From Hevea brasiliensis (Eukaryota; Streptophyta; Magnoliopsida; Malpighiales; Euphorbiaceae), in assembly GCF_030052815.1 (NCBI RefSeq), contig NC_079501.1:86499849-86563848 (forward strand): a stretch of DNA of 64,000 bases, in the 5' to 3' direction. Positions 1 to 10,831 of the stretch are shown here, one piece after another (position 1 is the first letter of the stretch; each line of letters begins with the position of its first letter). The translations under genes and the position numbers were made by a program. The notes under the pieces are model-generated. The model was not told the DNA's origin. It saw nothing but the letters and a program-made list of their open reading frames with translations, and made no database searches.

Positions 1-1918
1 ATTAAGAATATGAGTGACAGTATCTCTAGCACAAAGTATCATAAATAGGTTCACAATCGAGGATACTTCACAATAAGGACATAACTTATCCAGAAAGATT
101 GTATTCATGTTTGTTCCCAAGTTATTTATATGAGATATAAATAAGATGGAATGGTGAACCTCATGCCATATGACAAACATGATAGGCACTTATATATGAT
201 AAGTAGGCTGAACCAGTGACACTTATAACAAGCACATGCAGTTTACTCTTGTCAATGTATTGTCATAAATCATATCAGTGCATATAATCTTTAGACCTGA
301 GATAGCACAGTTATCTTGTATATAGGTGGTTTGAGTTTGATACTACTTTCATACTTGTACTATGTATGGGTATATGGGCATGTGTTGGCTCCTACTAGTT
401 ATATATGGAGGTAGGTGTTGATCAAGATAGAATCTGTTTCTCTAAGTAAATAGGGATAAAATCCTATGTTCATTTAATTGTTCTTGATGTTTCAAGTTCC
501 TGGCCAGGACAGATAGATTTAATCAGAAAAAAGTTTCTGATGAGAAAAATCTTTTAATCAAGAACTGGAATTAAAAGAGAACATAATATTCTTAGCAAAT
601 GGGGTTTGACATGAACCATGACTCCAGCTCGAATTGGGATTTTGTAACAGAGAGATTCTAGTGCATGGTAACATATGATTATAGGTTCATTTAAGGTAAA
701 CCTTATTACTAATTGGGTGGCCATGGCATGCTATGCTAGGTGTTAACCATGATCTATGAGGTGCATAAAATAGTTTAGAGAAATCATTTATGGTAAGAAA
801 GAGTTCTGATGATATTAAGAGTTGATATCATGTCTCATTGCCAATTAGTGATGAGCATAGTGAGTCACACACATACACAAGTTATCACCTAATTAAATAT
901 GATTTAATTAATTAATTGAAGAGTTTAATTGATTAATTAAATAGGTTTGGTTTGCAATTAGATTGCAAAGTCCCTAGCATGACTTAAAACCAAATCTAGA
1001 TTATTGGATGTATAGTATAAGTTAAATTTATATTTAAAGTGTTTAAATGTGAATTTAATTAATGAGAAATTAATTAATAGATATTAATTAATTTATTTAT
1101 ATTTGATATAAATTGATTAGAAGAAGAGAAATAATTATTTTGGGTTGAGAACTCAAAATTAAGACACAGGGGCATTTTGGTCATTTCACAGGGTGACATG
1201 TGGCACCATAAGTTGGTGACACATGGCACTACACAAAGCTTGCCAAATGTCTTTTAATCATGTAAGATAATTAAAATTAAGATTAAATATAGGTTTGACA
1301 CTTGGCACAATGTGATTGGGTCAATTAAACCTAGAGCTAATCAAAAGGTGACATGCGGCAAGGGTTTTAAGTGGTGACCTAGCTATATAAATGTAGGGAT
1401 GAAAGAACAAAACACTCAAGCTGCTATTCTCTCTTTGTGCCGCCACCCTTGACTGCCCTCTCCTCTCTTCTTCTTCATCTCTCATCACTAGAAATTGTTT
1501 CTAGTGCCCTGTTTACATCTGTAATCTCTCAAAAGGCAAAAATTGATTTTCTAATTCATAGAAAAAGCTTTAGAAGCTGCTCAAGGGCTGCCATAGGTGA
1601 TCTTGGTGTGGACAAGCTAGAGGGACAACATCTGGTGTCCTAAAGATGCATCCCAAAGGTGCAAACACACTGCAGTGCATCAAGAGGTTAGTGTACTTGT
1701 TCTTGATCAAATCTAGGGTTCTAATAATTAATCTGATTAATTCTAAAATCTTAAATGGCAAATATAGATCTAAAAATATATTAAAAGAGTTTTAATATGC
1801 TGTTTATCATTGAAATCAAATAGATAAAAATGAATCTTGCATGATGCATGTGACCCCATATGAAAAATTTTGAATTTCAATGATCTAAACTTGTGTTTTT
1901 CATACTTTCACTCCTTTA
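1..1918 (+). mobile_element. Copia element A, 5' LTR (start cut by window edge)
   Basis: This stretch matches 9985-10009 plus 19227-21160 in the same orientation and 3702-5807 in reverse, so it is an LTR of about 2.1 kb missing its first 150 bases or so. Its end, CTCCTTTA, aligns with CTCCTTCA at 21160, so the terminal CA has mutated to TA. A tRNA-Met-type primer site follows within 3 bases, which makes this the 5' LTR. Short reading frames in it, such as the one at 1437-1643, occur in LTR copies and are not treated as genes. Confidence 0.9.
1384..1390 (+). promoter_or_regulatory. TATA box of Copia A LTR promoter
   Basis: TATATAA lies about 535 bases before the LTR end. It is kept in the 3' LTR copy near 20586 (TATATAA). 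In the inverted solo LTR near 4270 it has mutated to an AAATA-type sequence. Transcription would start about 30 bases downstream, near 1415. The promoter role is inferred from position and conservation. Confidence 0.6.
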
Positions 1919-1920
1919 GT

Positions 1921-1932
1921 TGCTATCAAAGC
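1921..1932 (+). other. Primer-binding site of Copia A (degenerate)
   Basis: TGCTATCAAAGC differs at two positions from TGGTATCAGAGC, the complement of the initiator tRNA-Met 3' end. It follows the LTR end by two bases. The bases just after it (CACTATATTTGCCATTTA) are mirrored beside the intact PBS of Copia B at 25115-25126, which confirms the assignment. Confidence 0.85.
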
Positions 1933-3667
1933 CACTATATTTGCCATTTAGATTGTTGATTATATGTTTTAATTGTGTGATTTGATCATGAGATGATTGT
2001 TTCATTGCTGGTTGGACCAACAAAGGTGGCGGCTGGACGAACTACACCACCATGCGCATGGTTTGATTCATTCAACCATGCACATGGTTGTTTTGGTATG
2101 TTTATGGGCTTTGTTCCAAGGCTCATAATTAGGCCCATGACTAATTAAAGTGTTTAATCAGGTGTTTTAATCATACAATTAAATTTTGATTCAGATTTGA
2201 ATTTTAAAAATTATTTGAATGTGATTCAAATCTGAATTTTAAAAGTTATTTGAATGAGATTCAAATCTAAATTTTTAAAATTGTTTGAATGTGATTCAGA
2301 TCTGAATTTTTAAAGTTGTTTAAATCATATTCAAATATGAATTTTTAAAGTTGTTTGAATGTGATTTAAATTTGAATTTTTTAAAGTTGTTTGAATGTGA
2401 TTCAAATTTGAATTTTTAAATTTGTTTAAATGTGATTCAAATCTGAATTTTTAAATTTGTTTAAATCATATTCAAATCTGGATTTTTAAGTTGAATATTA
2501 GATATTCAATTTAATTTAAGTATGTATGTTTTATTTAATTGTTAAATAGTGATATGCATGATGGATGATCATGGACTATAAAAGACCAATATGATTAGAT
2601 TTATTTCTTTTATGTTTTCTTTGGATTGTAAATTAATTAATTTATTTTAATTTATTTTTGGGCATATATTATTAAGGATGTAATAATTTTAGGTTGTAAT
2701 TTCATTTACTTAGTTCTTATAAATTCACCTTGGTATGCCAAGGATTACCATGTAATTGGATTGCAAGAAGATCAAGGTGGTCAAGAGCATTGGTGGGACC
2801 AGTGGGAGGAATTCAAGATCAAGTGTTGATTATGTACTCCTTCAGTAACTCTTGTAAAATGAACGAATGAAATGCACCTAGGAATGCCCTGATTCAATTC
2901 TTGGTGGCTCAGAATTGAATCCCCTAGAAAAGTCCATGATCATACCATATTTACTATTTATCCATGAATGCATGAGATGTATGGGAATGTATGCAAGTAT
3001 ATGATATATGAATGCTAAATGGACAATGTGCAAAGTGAGACCTTAATAGTAATTAGGACAACCACAAAATCTTCCAAACAAATGATTAAGTTGGAAATGG
3101 TATAATTAAAGTAATTATAACATGGGCCCTCCGTTGAGGCAATTATTTTAAGAAATTTTAAATACTTGCATAAGATGCAGTTAATTTAAGAGATTTTCTT
3201 AAGAATAATTGTTAAGCATGAGATGTTATAAATGTGTAAATGGTTTGGTGGCCAATATTGGATGTACCTGAGGACATTAAAATTATTTGCATAATTACTA
3301 GCTCAATGGGATCAACTTAACTAATGCAATATAAGTCAATAATGGATGTACCTGAGATTTTGAGCATTAGGGGCTAGGTAAAGGATCGAATCTCACATGA
3401 GATGTGTTGGGCAAGGAGTTGCTCACTTATAGTTTATTGTAATTCCAATAATGGATGTACCTGAGGATGATCAATAGAATTATAAGAATTCAATCACCCA
3501 CTAGAAATACATCCAACTAGGATTTCCGTTTTCTACTTTGGAAGTATAGGATTCGCGAAGTTAGTGGGAGGACCAATTTGATTAAAAGACCATAATCATT
3601 TTGGTTAATTACATGATACATTTACTAATTAATCTGATTATTTTTTGCAATTAATTTTCTGATAATA
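1933..3667 (+). other. Copia A untranslated leader
   Basis: This is a non-coding leader of about 1.7 kb between the PBS and the gag ATG. Parts of it (about 1933-2000 and 2530-2720) are recognisable in reverse at 24376-25114 in Copia B, so it is element sequence and not an insertion. It contains a 35-bp minisatellite (2186-2510) and three spaced copies of ATGGATGTACCTGAG (3258, 3342 and 3451). No coding region is seen. Confidence 0.75.
2186..2510 (+). repeat. 35-bp tandem repeat array in Copia A leader
   Basis: About nine diverged units recur every 35-36 bases. The GATTCAAATCTGAATTTT-type core recurs near 2188, 2223, 2258, 2293, 2328, 2363, 2399, 2435 and 2470. Each unit is nearly self-complementary (TTTGAATGTGATTCAAAT), so the transcript could fold into serial hairpins. 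Copia B keeps only one or two units at the corresponding place (about 24600-24660). Confidence 0.8.
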
Positions 3668-3701
3668 ATGAGCATAGAACAACCACCACCATCCAATATC
3701 C
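3668..3701 (+). pseudogene. Copia A gag, first 11 codons before insertion
   Basis: An ATG opens a frame starting M-S-I-E-Q-P-P-P-S-N-I. It stops making sense at 3701, where an opposite-strand LTR begins. The frame resumes in phase at 5813, after the duplicated TATCC, with the typical plant Copia gag start (LTGPNLSDWLRNLKLIL). The start codon is therefore identified only by looking across the insertion. Confidence 0.75.
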
Positions 3702-5807
3702 TGAAGGAACGGAAGCGTGAAAAACACAAGTTTATACCATTGAATTCAAAAATTTTCACCTAGGGTCACATGCATCATGCAAGATTTATTTTTATCTATT
3801 TGATTTCAATGATAAACAACATATTAAAACTCTTTTAATATGTTTTTGGATCTGTATTTGCCATTTAAGATTTTAAAATTAATCAGATTAATTTTAGAAC
3901 CCTAGATTAAATCAAGAACGATTACACTAACCTCTTGATGCACTGCAGCGTGTCTGCGCCTTTGAGATTCGTCTTCAGGACACCAGATGTTGTCCCTCTA
4001 GCTTGTCCACACCAAGAACACCTATGGCAGCCCTTGAACAGCTTCTAAAGCCTTTTCTATTAATTAGAAATTCAAGTTCTGCCTTTTAAGAGATTAAAGA
4101 TGTAAACAGGACGCTAGAAACAATTTCTAGTGTTCTTAATTCAAGAGATTGATGGCTAATCTCTTTGAATTGATGAGAGATGAAGAAGAATGGCTGGAGA
4201 GGCTCAAAGTGGCGTGACAATTGAGAGGAGAGGCTGCTGGTTATGTTTTCCATTCATAACCACACTTAAATAGCTAGGTTAACACATTAAACCCTAGCCA
4301 CATGTCACCTCTTGATTAGCTCTAGGTTTAAGTGACCCAATCACATTGTGCCAAGTGTCAAACCTATATTTAATCTTGATTTTAATCATCTTACATGATT
4401 AAAAATATTTGGCAAGCTTATGTGTTATTCCATGTGTCACCATCTCATGGTGCCACGTGTCACACTGTGAAATGACCAAAATGCCCCTGTGTCTTAATTT
4501 TGAGTTCTTAACCCAAAATAATTATTTTCTTCTTCTAATTAATTTATATCAAATATAAATTAATTAATTAATCTCTATTAATTAATTTCTCATCAATTAA
4601 ATTCATATTTAAACACTTTAAATATAAATTTAATTTATACTACACATCCAATAATCTAGATTTGGTTTCAAGTCATGCTAGGGACTTTGCAATTTTATTG
4701 CAAACCAAATCTATTTAATTAATCAATTAAACTCTTTAATTAATTAATTAAATCATATTTAAATAGGTGATAACTTGTGTATGTGTGTGACTTACTAGGC
4801 TCATCACTAATTGGCAATGAGATATGATATCAACTCTTAATATCATCAGAACTCTTTCTTACCATAAATGATTTCTCTAAATCATTTTATGAACCTCATA
4901 GACCATGGTTAACACCTAGCATAGCATGCCATGGCCACCCAATTAGTAATAAGGTTTACCTTAAATGAACCTATAATCATATGTTACCATGCACTAGAAT
5001 CTCTTTGTTTCAAAATCCCAACTCAAGCTGGAGTCATGGTTTATGTCAAACTCCATTTGCTATGAATATTATGTTCTCTTTTAATTCCAGTTCTTGATTA
5101 AAAGATTTTTCTCATCAGAAACTCTTTTCTGAATAAATCTATCTGTCCTGGCCAGGAACTTGAAACATCAAGAACAATTAAATGAACATAGGATTTTATC
5201 TCTATTTACTTAGAGGAACAGATTCCATCTTGATCAACACCTACCTCCATATATAACTAGCAGGAGCCAACACATGCCCATATACCCATACATAGTACAA
5301 GTATGAAAGAAGTATCAAACTCAAACTACCTATATACAAGATAATTGTGCTATCTCAGGTCTAAAGATTATATGCACTGATATGATTTATGACAAAATAT
5401 TGACAAGAGTAAACTCCATGTGCTTGTCATAAGCGTCACTGGTTCGGCCTACTTATCATTTATAAGTGCCTATCATGTTTGTTATATGGCATGAGACTCA
5501 CCATTCCATCTTATTTATATCTCATATAAATAACTTGGGAACAAACATGAATACAATCGTTCTGGATAAGTCATGTCCTTATTATGAAGTATCCTCGATT
5601 GTGAACCTATTTATGATACTTTGTGCTAGAAATATTGTCACTCATATTCTTAACAACTTAAGAATAATATTTCTAACAAAATATCAATGGACCTTTTCTA
5701 TTACACATAAATATATTATGTAAACGGAAAAGTGGAAATGCCTTTTATTATTAAAAATATGTACAAGATACATACTAAATGATATGCTCTAGGGCATACT
5801 ACTAACA
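3702..5807 (-). mobile_element. Solo LTR of the Copia A family, inserted in Copia A gag
   Basis: This is a complete 2,106-bp LTR in reverse orientation. It runs from TGAAGGAAC (left, the LTR 3' end) to ACTAACA (right, the LTR 5' end) and is flanked by the direct repeat TATCC at 3697-3701 and 5808-5812. The flanking 5-bp duplication shows a normal integration followed by LTR-LTR recombination, not an inversion of the host element. The family is the same as Copia A, so one member inserted into another. Confidence 0.9.
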
Positions 5808-5812
5808 TATCC

Positions 5813-7265
5813 TTGCAAGCATACTTGATCGCAATAGGTTGACAGGACCTAATCTGTCTGATTGGCTAAGAAATTTGAAACTTATCCTGGCTGGTTTACT
5901 GAACATGCTGGTTATTGCCCAAAAGAATATGCCGGGTAATAAAGGAAAAGAGGTAGCTTTGATTACATCTTCTTCTGCTGGAAAGTCCAATAAGAAGAAG
6001 GGCAATAAGAAAAAGAAACCTCAGATTCCTGGTCCTTCCAAGAAAATATCTAAACAGAAAGTAAAGACCAAAGCTGACAAAGGCAAAGGAAAGTATTTTC
6101 ACTGCCATAATGATGGGCACTGGAATAGCAACTGCCTAGAGTATCTTGCTTCTCTGAAGAACATGAAGGATACACCTTCGGAAGGTATGTCCATATCTTG
6201 TTATTTAGATTCTGATGATACTCATAGTTCATCTACAGCTTGGGTTTTAGATACTGGTGCCAGTTCTTACATTTCTTATGATATGTAGGAACTAGCAAAT
6301 AGTCGTAACTTGCGTTCTCGAGATGTTAAACTCCGGATTGGCGATGGCTCAACTGTTGAAGCTTTAGTCATAGGATCTAAATCTTTTTACATGTCTGGAC
6401 ATGTTTTGTATTTGGATAATATTTTATATGTACCTAATGCTTTTAAGAACATCATTTCTATATCTAGTTTGACTAGAAATGGTTATGAATTTCAGTTCAC
6501 AGATGATGTTTGCAATATTTATTTTGGAAATAAATATGTTGGTTCGGGTTATATGAATTATGGTCTTTATTATTTGGATAATAATGACAAACACAAAATG
6601 GATGCAAGTGATCTAAATGAATGCAATGCCATAGTGAAAATCAACTCAAGTTCAAAATATATTTAAAGACCAAAGCTGACAAAGGCAAAGGAAAGTATTT
6701 TCACTGCCAGAATGATGGGCACTGGAATAGCAACTACCCAGAGTATCTTGCTTCTCTGAAGAACATGAAGGATACAACTTCGGAAGGTATGTCCATATCT
6801 TGTTATTTAGATTCTGATGATACTCATAGTTCATCTACAGCTTGGGTTTTAGATGCGGGTGCCAGTTCTCACATTTCTTATGATATGCAGGAACTAGCAA
6901 ATAGTCGCAACTTGCGTTCTCGAGATGTTAAACTCCGGATTGGCGATGGCTCAACTGTTGAAGCTTTAGTCATAGGATCTAAATCTTTTTACATGTCTGG
7001 ACATGTTTTGTATTTGGATAATATTTTATATGTACCTGATGCTTTTAAGAACATCATTTCTATATCTAGTTTGACTAGAAATGGTTATGAATTTCAGTTC
7101 ACAGATGATGTTTGCAATATTTATTTTGGAAATAAATATGTTGGTTTGGGTTATATGAATGATGGTCTTTATTATTTGGATAATAATGACAAACACAAAA
7201 TGGATGCAAGTGATCTAAATGAATGCAATGCCATGGTGAAAATAAACTCAAGTTCAAAATATATT
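5813..7265 (+). pseudogene. Copia A gag remnant and protease, internally duplicated
   Basis: Gag resumes here from the ATG at 3668. After LRNLKLILAG the middle of gag is missing, and the frame jumps to a Lys-rich tail and a zinc-knuckle remnant at 6097-6138. The knuckle has lost its first Cys (YFHCHNDGHWNSNC). The aspartic protease site follows as WVLDTGASS near 6241. A TAG stops the frame at 6286-6288. A 602-bp tandem duplication repeats the knuckle and protease (6664-7265); the second copy reads WVLDAGASS. The family normally gives RNA-packaging gag and a self-cleaving protease in virus-like particles. This copy cannot make either. Confidence 0.85.
6062..7265 (+). repeat. 602-bp tandem duplication inside Copia A
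   Basis: Units 6062-6663 and 6664-7265 are nearly identical and differ by scattered substitutions. Each runs from TAAAGACCAAAGCTGACAAA to AAAATATATT and spans the zinc knuckle, protease and start of the pre-integrase region. The high similarity points to a late event, or to duplication in the source copy. Confidence 0.95.
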
Positions 7266-8109
7266 TAAGCACTTAAGGTTATGTCATGTTGCAGAAGATA
7301 GGATTGCAAAACTGGAGAAAATGGGGATTCTATCCTCATTATGCTCTGAGCCTACTCCAACTTGTGAATCTTACCTTTAGGGCAAAATGACTAGATCACC
7401 CTTTGTTGGACAAGGGCTAAGAGCTGAAAATATTTTGGAGCTAATACATAGTGATGTATGTGGTCCATTTAAGAAAATGGCTAGAGGCGGTTTTCATTAC
7501 TTTTTTGCCTTTATTGATGATAAATCAAGGTTTGGGTATTTGTATTTGATGAAATACAAACATGAATCCTTTGAAAAGTTCAAAGAATTTAAATCTGAAG
7601 TAGAAAATCAAACAGGAAAAAATATTAAAGCTCTTCGATCAGATCGTGGAGGAGAATATTTGAGTACTGAATTTGATGAATACTTGAGAGAGCACGACAT
7701 TGTTTCCCAGATGACTCCTCCAGGAACACCACAGCTAAATGGTGTATCTAAAAGGAGAAATCGTACCTTATTGGATATGGTACATAGTATGATGAGCTAT
7801 ACTGATATGCCAATCTCTTTTTGGGGATTTGCATTAGAATCAGCTTTGTATATTCTGAATAGGATTCCATCAAAATCAGTTTCTTCCACACCTTATGAGA
7901 TATGCCATGGAAGAAAACCAAGTCTTAAGCATGTTAAGATTTGGAGTTGTCTAGCTTATATCAAAAAGCTGAACATTGATAAATTGGAAACAAGATCAGA
8001 AAAGGGTCGATTTATTGGATATCCAAAAGATAGTTTTGGATACTATTTTTATTTGCCTATATCACAAAAGGTTATGGTAAGTAGAGATGCCACATTTCTT
8101 GAACAATAG
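7266..8109 (+). pseudogene. Copia A integrase (pre-integrase and core)
   Basis: The pre-integrase zinc region starts with LRLCHVAEDRIAKLEKMG, and a TAG interrupts it at 7378-7380. The integrase core follows: first catalytic Asp in ELIHSDVCGP, second Asp in LRSDRGGEY. The third catalytic residue, normally Glu in the NGVSERRNRTL-type motif, is Lys here (NGVSKRRNRTL), which would abolish strand transfer. A final TAG lies at 8107-8109. Integrase joins element cDNA to the chromosome. This copy is dead by active-site loss and by stops. Confidence 0.9.
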
Positions 8110-9380
8110 TTTGTTCAAGAAAGAGGCAAAGGAAGGCAAATAGAGTTAGAATTGGAGAATTCTGATCAACCAACAGATCATATGAATATAGATCCATCTA
8201 GTCAACCTACACCCATTGATGAAACATCTACAGCTGTTCCTCATAGAACAACCAGGGTATCTCACCTACCAGTGAGATATGGTTTCCTTCATGAAGAAAA
8301 GCAAGAGTTGTCCACTTATAAAGAAGTTGATCATGGAGATGATCCACTTACCTATAAAGAAGCTATATCAGATATAGACTCTTTAAAATGGATTAATGCT
8401 ATGAAATCCGAGATTGATTCCATGAATAAAAATCAAGTTTGGGGTCTTATTGACCCACCTAAAGGTATTGTACCTATAGGGAACAAATGGATTTTCAAGA
8501 AGAAAATTGGTTCTGATGGAAAGGTAAAAACCTATAAAGCAAGGCTAGTAGCGAAAGGGTTTCACCAAAGGCAAGGAATCGACTATGAGGAGACTTTCTC
8601 GCCTGTTGCCATGCTTAAATCAATTAGGATTCTATTAGCAATAGCTGCATACTATGATTATGAGATTTGGCAGATGGATGTCAAAACTATTTTTCTCAAT
8701 GGATACATTGAAGAAAACAATTTCATGAAACAACCTACGGGTTTTGAATATGAGATGGTTCGAAGGTATGCAAGCTAAAGCGATCCATTTATGGGTTGAA
8801 ACAAGCTTCGAGGAGTTGGAACATCCGTTTTGATGAAGCCATTAAATCATTTGGTTTTATCAAAAATGAAGATAAGCCATGTGTATATAAAAAGGTTAGT
8901 GACAGTGCTATCACTTTCCTTATCTTATATGTGGATGACATACTGTTGATGGGTAATGACACAGGTATATTGACAACTATAAAGGTATGGTTGTCAAATA
9001 CATTCTCCATGAAAGGCTTAGGGGAGGCAACCTATATTCTTGGGATTCGCATCTATAGAGATAAAGCGAAAAGAATAATTGGTTTATCCCAAAGTCTATA
9101 CTTGGAAAAGGTGTTAAAAAGGTTTAACATGCTTGATTCCAAGAGAGGATTGTTACCAATGAGACATGTTATCCACCTTTATAAAAAGATGTCTCCAAAG
9201 ATACTTGAAGAAAGAGATAAAATGGCCAGGATTCCATATGCTTCGGCTATTGGAAGTTTGATATATGCAATGTTGTGTACTAGGCCGGGTATCGTATATG
9301 CTGTTAGTTTGACTAGCAGGTATCAATCCAATCCAGGTTTGGAACACTGGATAATTGTCAAGAATATCCTTAAGCACTTA
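8110..9380 (+). pseudogene. Copia A reverse transcriptase
   Basis: A Copia RT begins with NKWIFKKKIGSDG and KARLVAKGFHQRQGIDYEET, then DVKTIFLNG. The frame shifts near 8765, where the usual link into IYGLKQASRSW is disrupted, and continues from 8796. The catalytic loop is intact as LYVDDILLMG (about 8926-8955). The thumb and connection region follows to about 9380. RT copies element RNA into cDNA. One frameshift and upstream stops prevent a full product. Confidence 0.9.
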
Positions 9381-9813
9381 AGAAGGACTAAGGATTTATT
9401 CTTGATCTATGGAGGTGGAGACTTGCAATTGGATGGTTATACTGATTCTGATTTCTAATCAGATATCGATGATAGAAAGTCTACCTCTGGGTATGTGTTC
9501 ATTTGTAATGGAGGTGCAGTTAGTTAGAAGAGTTCCAAACAGAGTGTGACTGCAGATTCCACTACCAAGGCTAAGTATATTGTTGCATCAGATGCTGCAA
9601 AAGAAGATGTTTGGATATAAGAAACCCCAGTCTCACTAGAAATCCAAACACATAGAAAGGCACTACCACATTATCAGAGAAATAGTTGGGCGAGGCGCAA
9701 TGCAGAAAATAGCATCAGCTGAAAATGCAGCTGATCCATTCACTAAGCCTATGTCACAGACTCAGCTAGACCGACATCTTGAGAAGATGGGTCTAAGATA
9801 TTGTAATGAATAG
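9381..9813 (+). pseudogene. Copia A RNase H and polyprotein end
   Basis: The region reads into TDSDF, TAA (9456-9458), SDIDDRKSTSGYVF, TAG near 9524, then TTKAKYI, where the family has Glu at both Lys positions. A deletion follows. The C-terminus is normal (ASAENAADPFTKPMSQTQL, ending at TAG 9811-9813). The purine tract and 3' LTR come directly after. Both stops and both Lys changes fit C-to-T or G-to-A decay. Confidence 0.85.
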
Positions 9814-9823
9814 CTCTAGTGCT

Positions 9824-9832
9824 AGTGGGAGA
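9824..9832 (+). other. Polypurine tract of Copia A
   Basis: AGTGGGAGA lies one base before the LTR start TGTTAGT at 9834. This is the normal site for plus-strand cDNA priming. Confidence 0.8.
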
Positions 9833-9833
9833 T

Positions 9834-10009
9834 TGTTAGTAGTATGCCCTAGAGCCTATCATTTAGTATGTATCTTGTACATCCTTTATTAATAAAAAGC
9901 ATTTTCACTTTTCTATTTACATAACATATTTATGTGTAATAGAAAAGGTCCATTGATATTTTGTTAGAAATTCTATTCTTAAGTTGTTAAGAATATGAGT
10001 GACAGTATC
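9834..10009 (+). mobile_element. Copia A 3' LTR, first part
   Basis: It starts TGTTAGTAGTATGCCCTAGAG and includes a poly(A)-signal-like AATAAAA near 9890. It is cut at 10009 by a gypsy element. GTATC at 10005-10009 is repeated at 19222-19226, where the LTR resumes. Confidence 0.9.
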
Positions 10010-10831
10010 TGATGTGAACCTTCAAGTAATTGGTAACTGGAAAACCCACATTCAAGAATTAAAGGAACAATATGGAAAGCACCAAATCAAGATGTATGAA
10101 TTTGATTCTTTGAACCAGCACAATCAAATTACTGTGTAATTCAAAGAAAATATCAGAAATGGGATTCTTGACCTAATTCATATGGAGAATGAATAAACCA
10201 AGAATATTATGCACATTAAACCTTAAAAGATAGAAATCTCAGCAAGTTAATGAGCTTCACAAGAATAAAGGCAACAGCCAATTTACTAACTTAAGGAGCA
10301 GAAACAATCTTTCATTAATATTCAAAGTGTGTCCTCCACTCTCTCATTACACTTGTATTTATAGTCTCTTGGCTCCAAAACTAAAGACAAAAATATCCCT
10401 ACGTTAGTAACAGCTGTAAGGAGCTTTAAGTCCAAACAAAAATTAATCTATCAAAAGACTAAAAACTCCTAACAAAAAGCAAATTTAATATAGCAGCAAA
10501 TAAGGGCATTTAAGTCCAAAAGAGAGGTGGTTATAACAGCAAAGAATATTCTTTCAAAAAGGTGCCAGCAAATGTATGTACATGGGTCGGATCTGGTGCA
10601 TGCATGACCACAGGTTATTCTATGTAACCTAATGCTCCACATGACACCTGGTCACTTCCAAGCTTAATTTTCACTAAATTTAATCCTTTTTAATTTTCTT
10701 CATGCCATTCCAGCTTATAATCCTTGCTCCTTAAGATTTCACAAATTAAACTCTAAAGTGATTTAGCTCTAGCTCTAGTAATTGGACCTTGGATGAATTC
10801 CTTTGGCGTGGATGTAGCTTGATTCTCATCA
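10010..10831 (-). mobile_element. Gypsy 1 3' LTR (left side)
   Basis: TGATGTGAACC...GATTCTCATCA, 822 bp, aligned with 18400-19221 and with few differences. On the minus strand the integrase frame enters this LTR and stops at TAG near 10753, where the other LTR copy has CAG and reads on. Confidence 0.93.

Noticed and set aside
2186..2510. Regular 35-bp repeats as a CRISPR-like array
   Set aside because: Units are contiguous and diverged, with no unique spacers. They lie in a retrotransposon leader in a plant genome.
5466..5723. 85-codon frame seen again at 19005-19391 in reverse
   Set aside because: It is LTR sequence read on the strand opposite to the element, and it changes or breaks in other LTR copies.
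1..5807. Large inverted duplication of about 2 kb suggesting a chromosomal inversion
   Set aside because: The inverted arm is a complete LTR with TATCC on both sides, and gag continues in phase across it. It is a solo LTR insertion.
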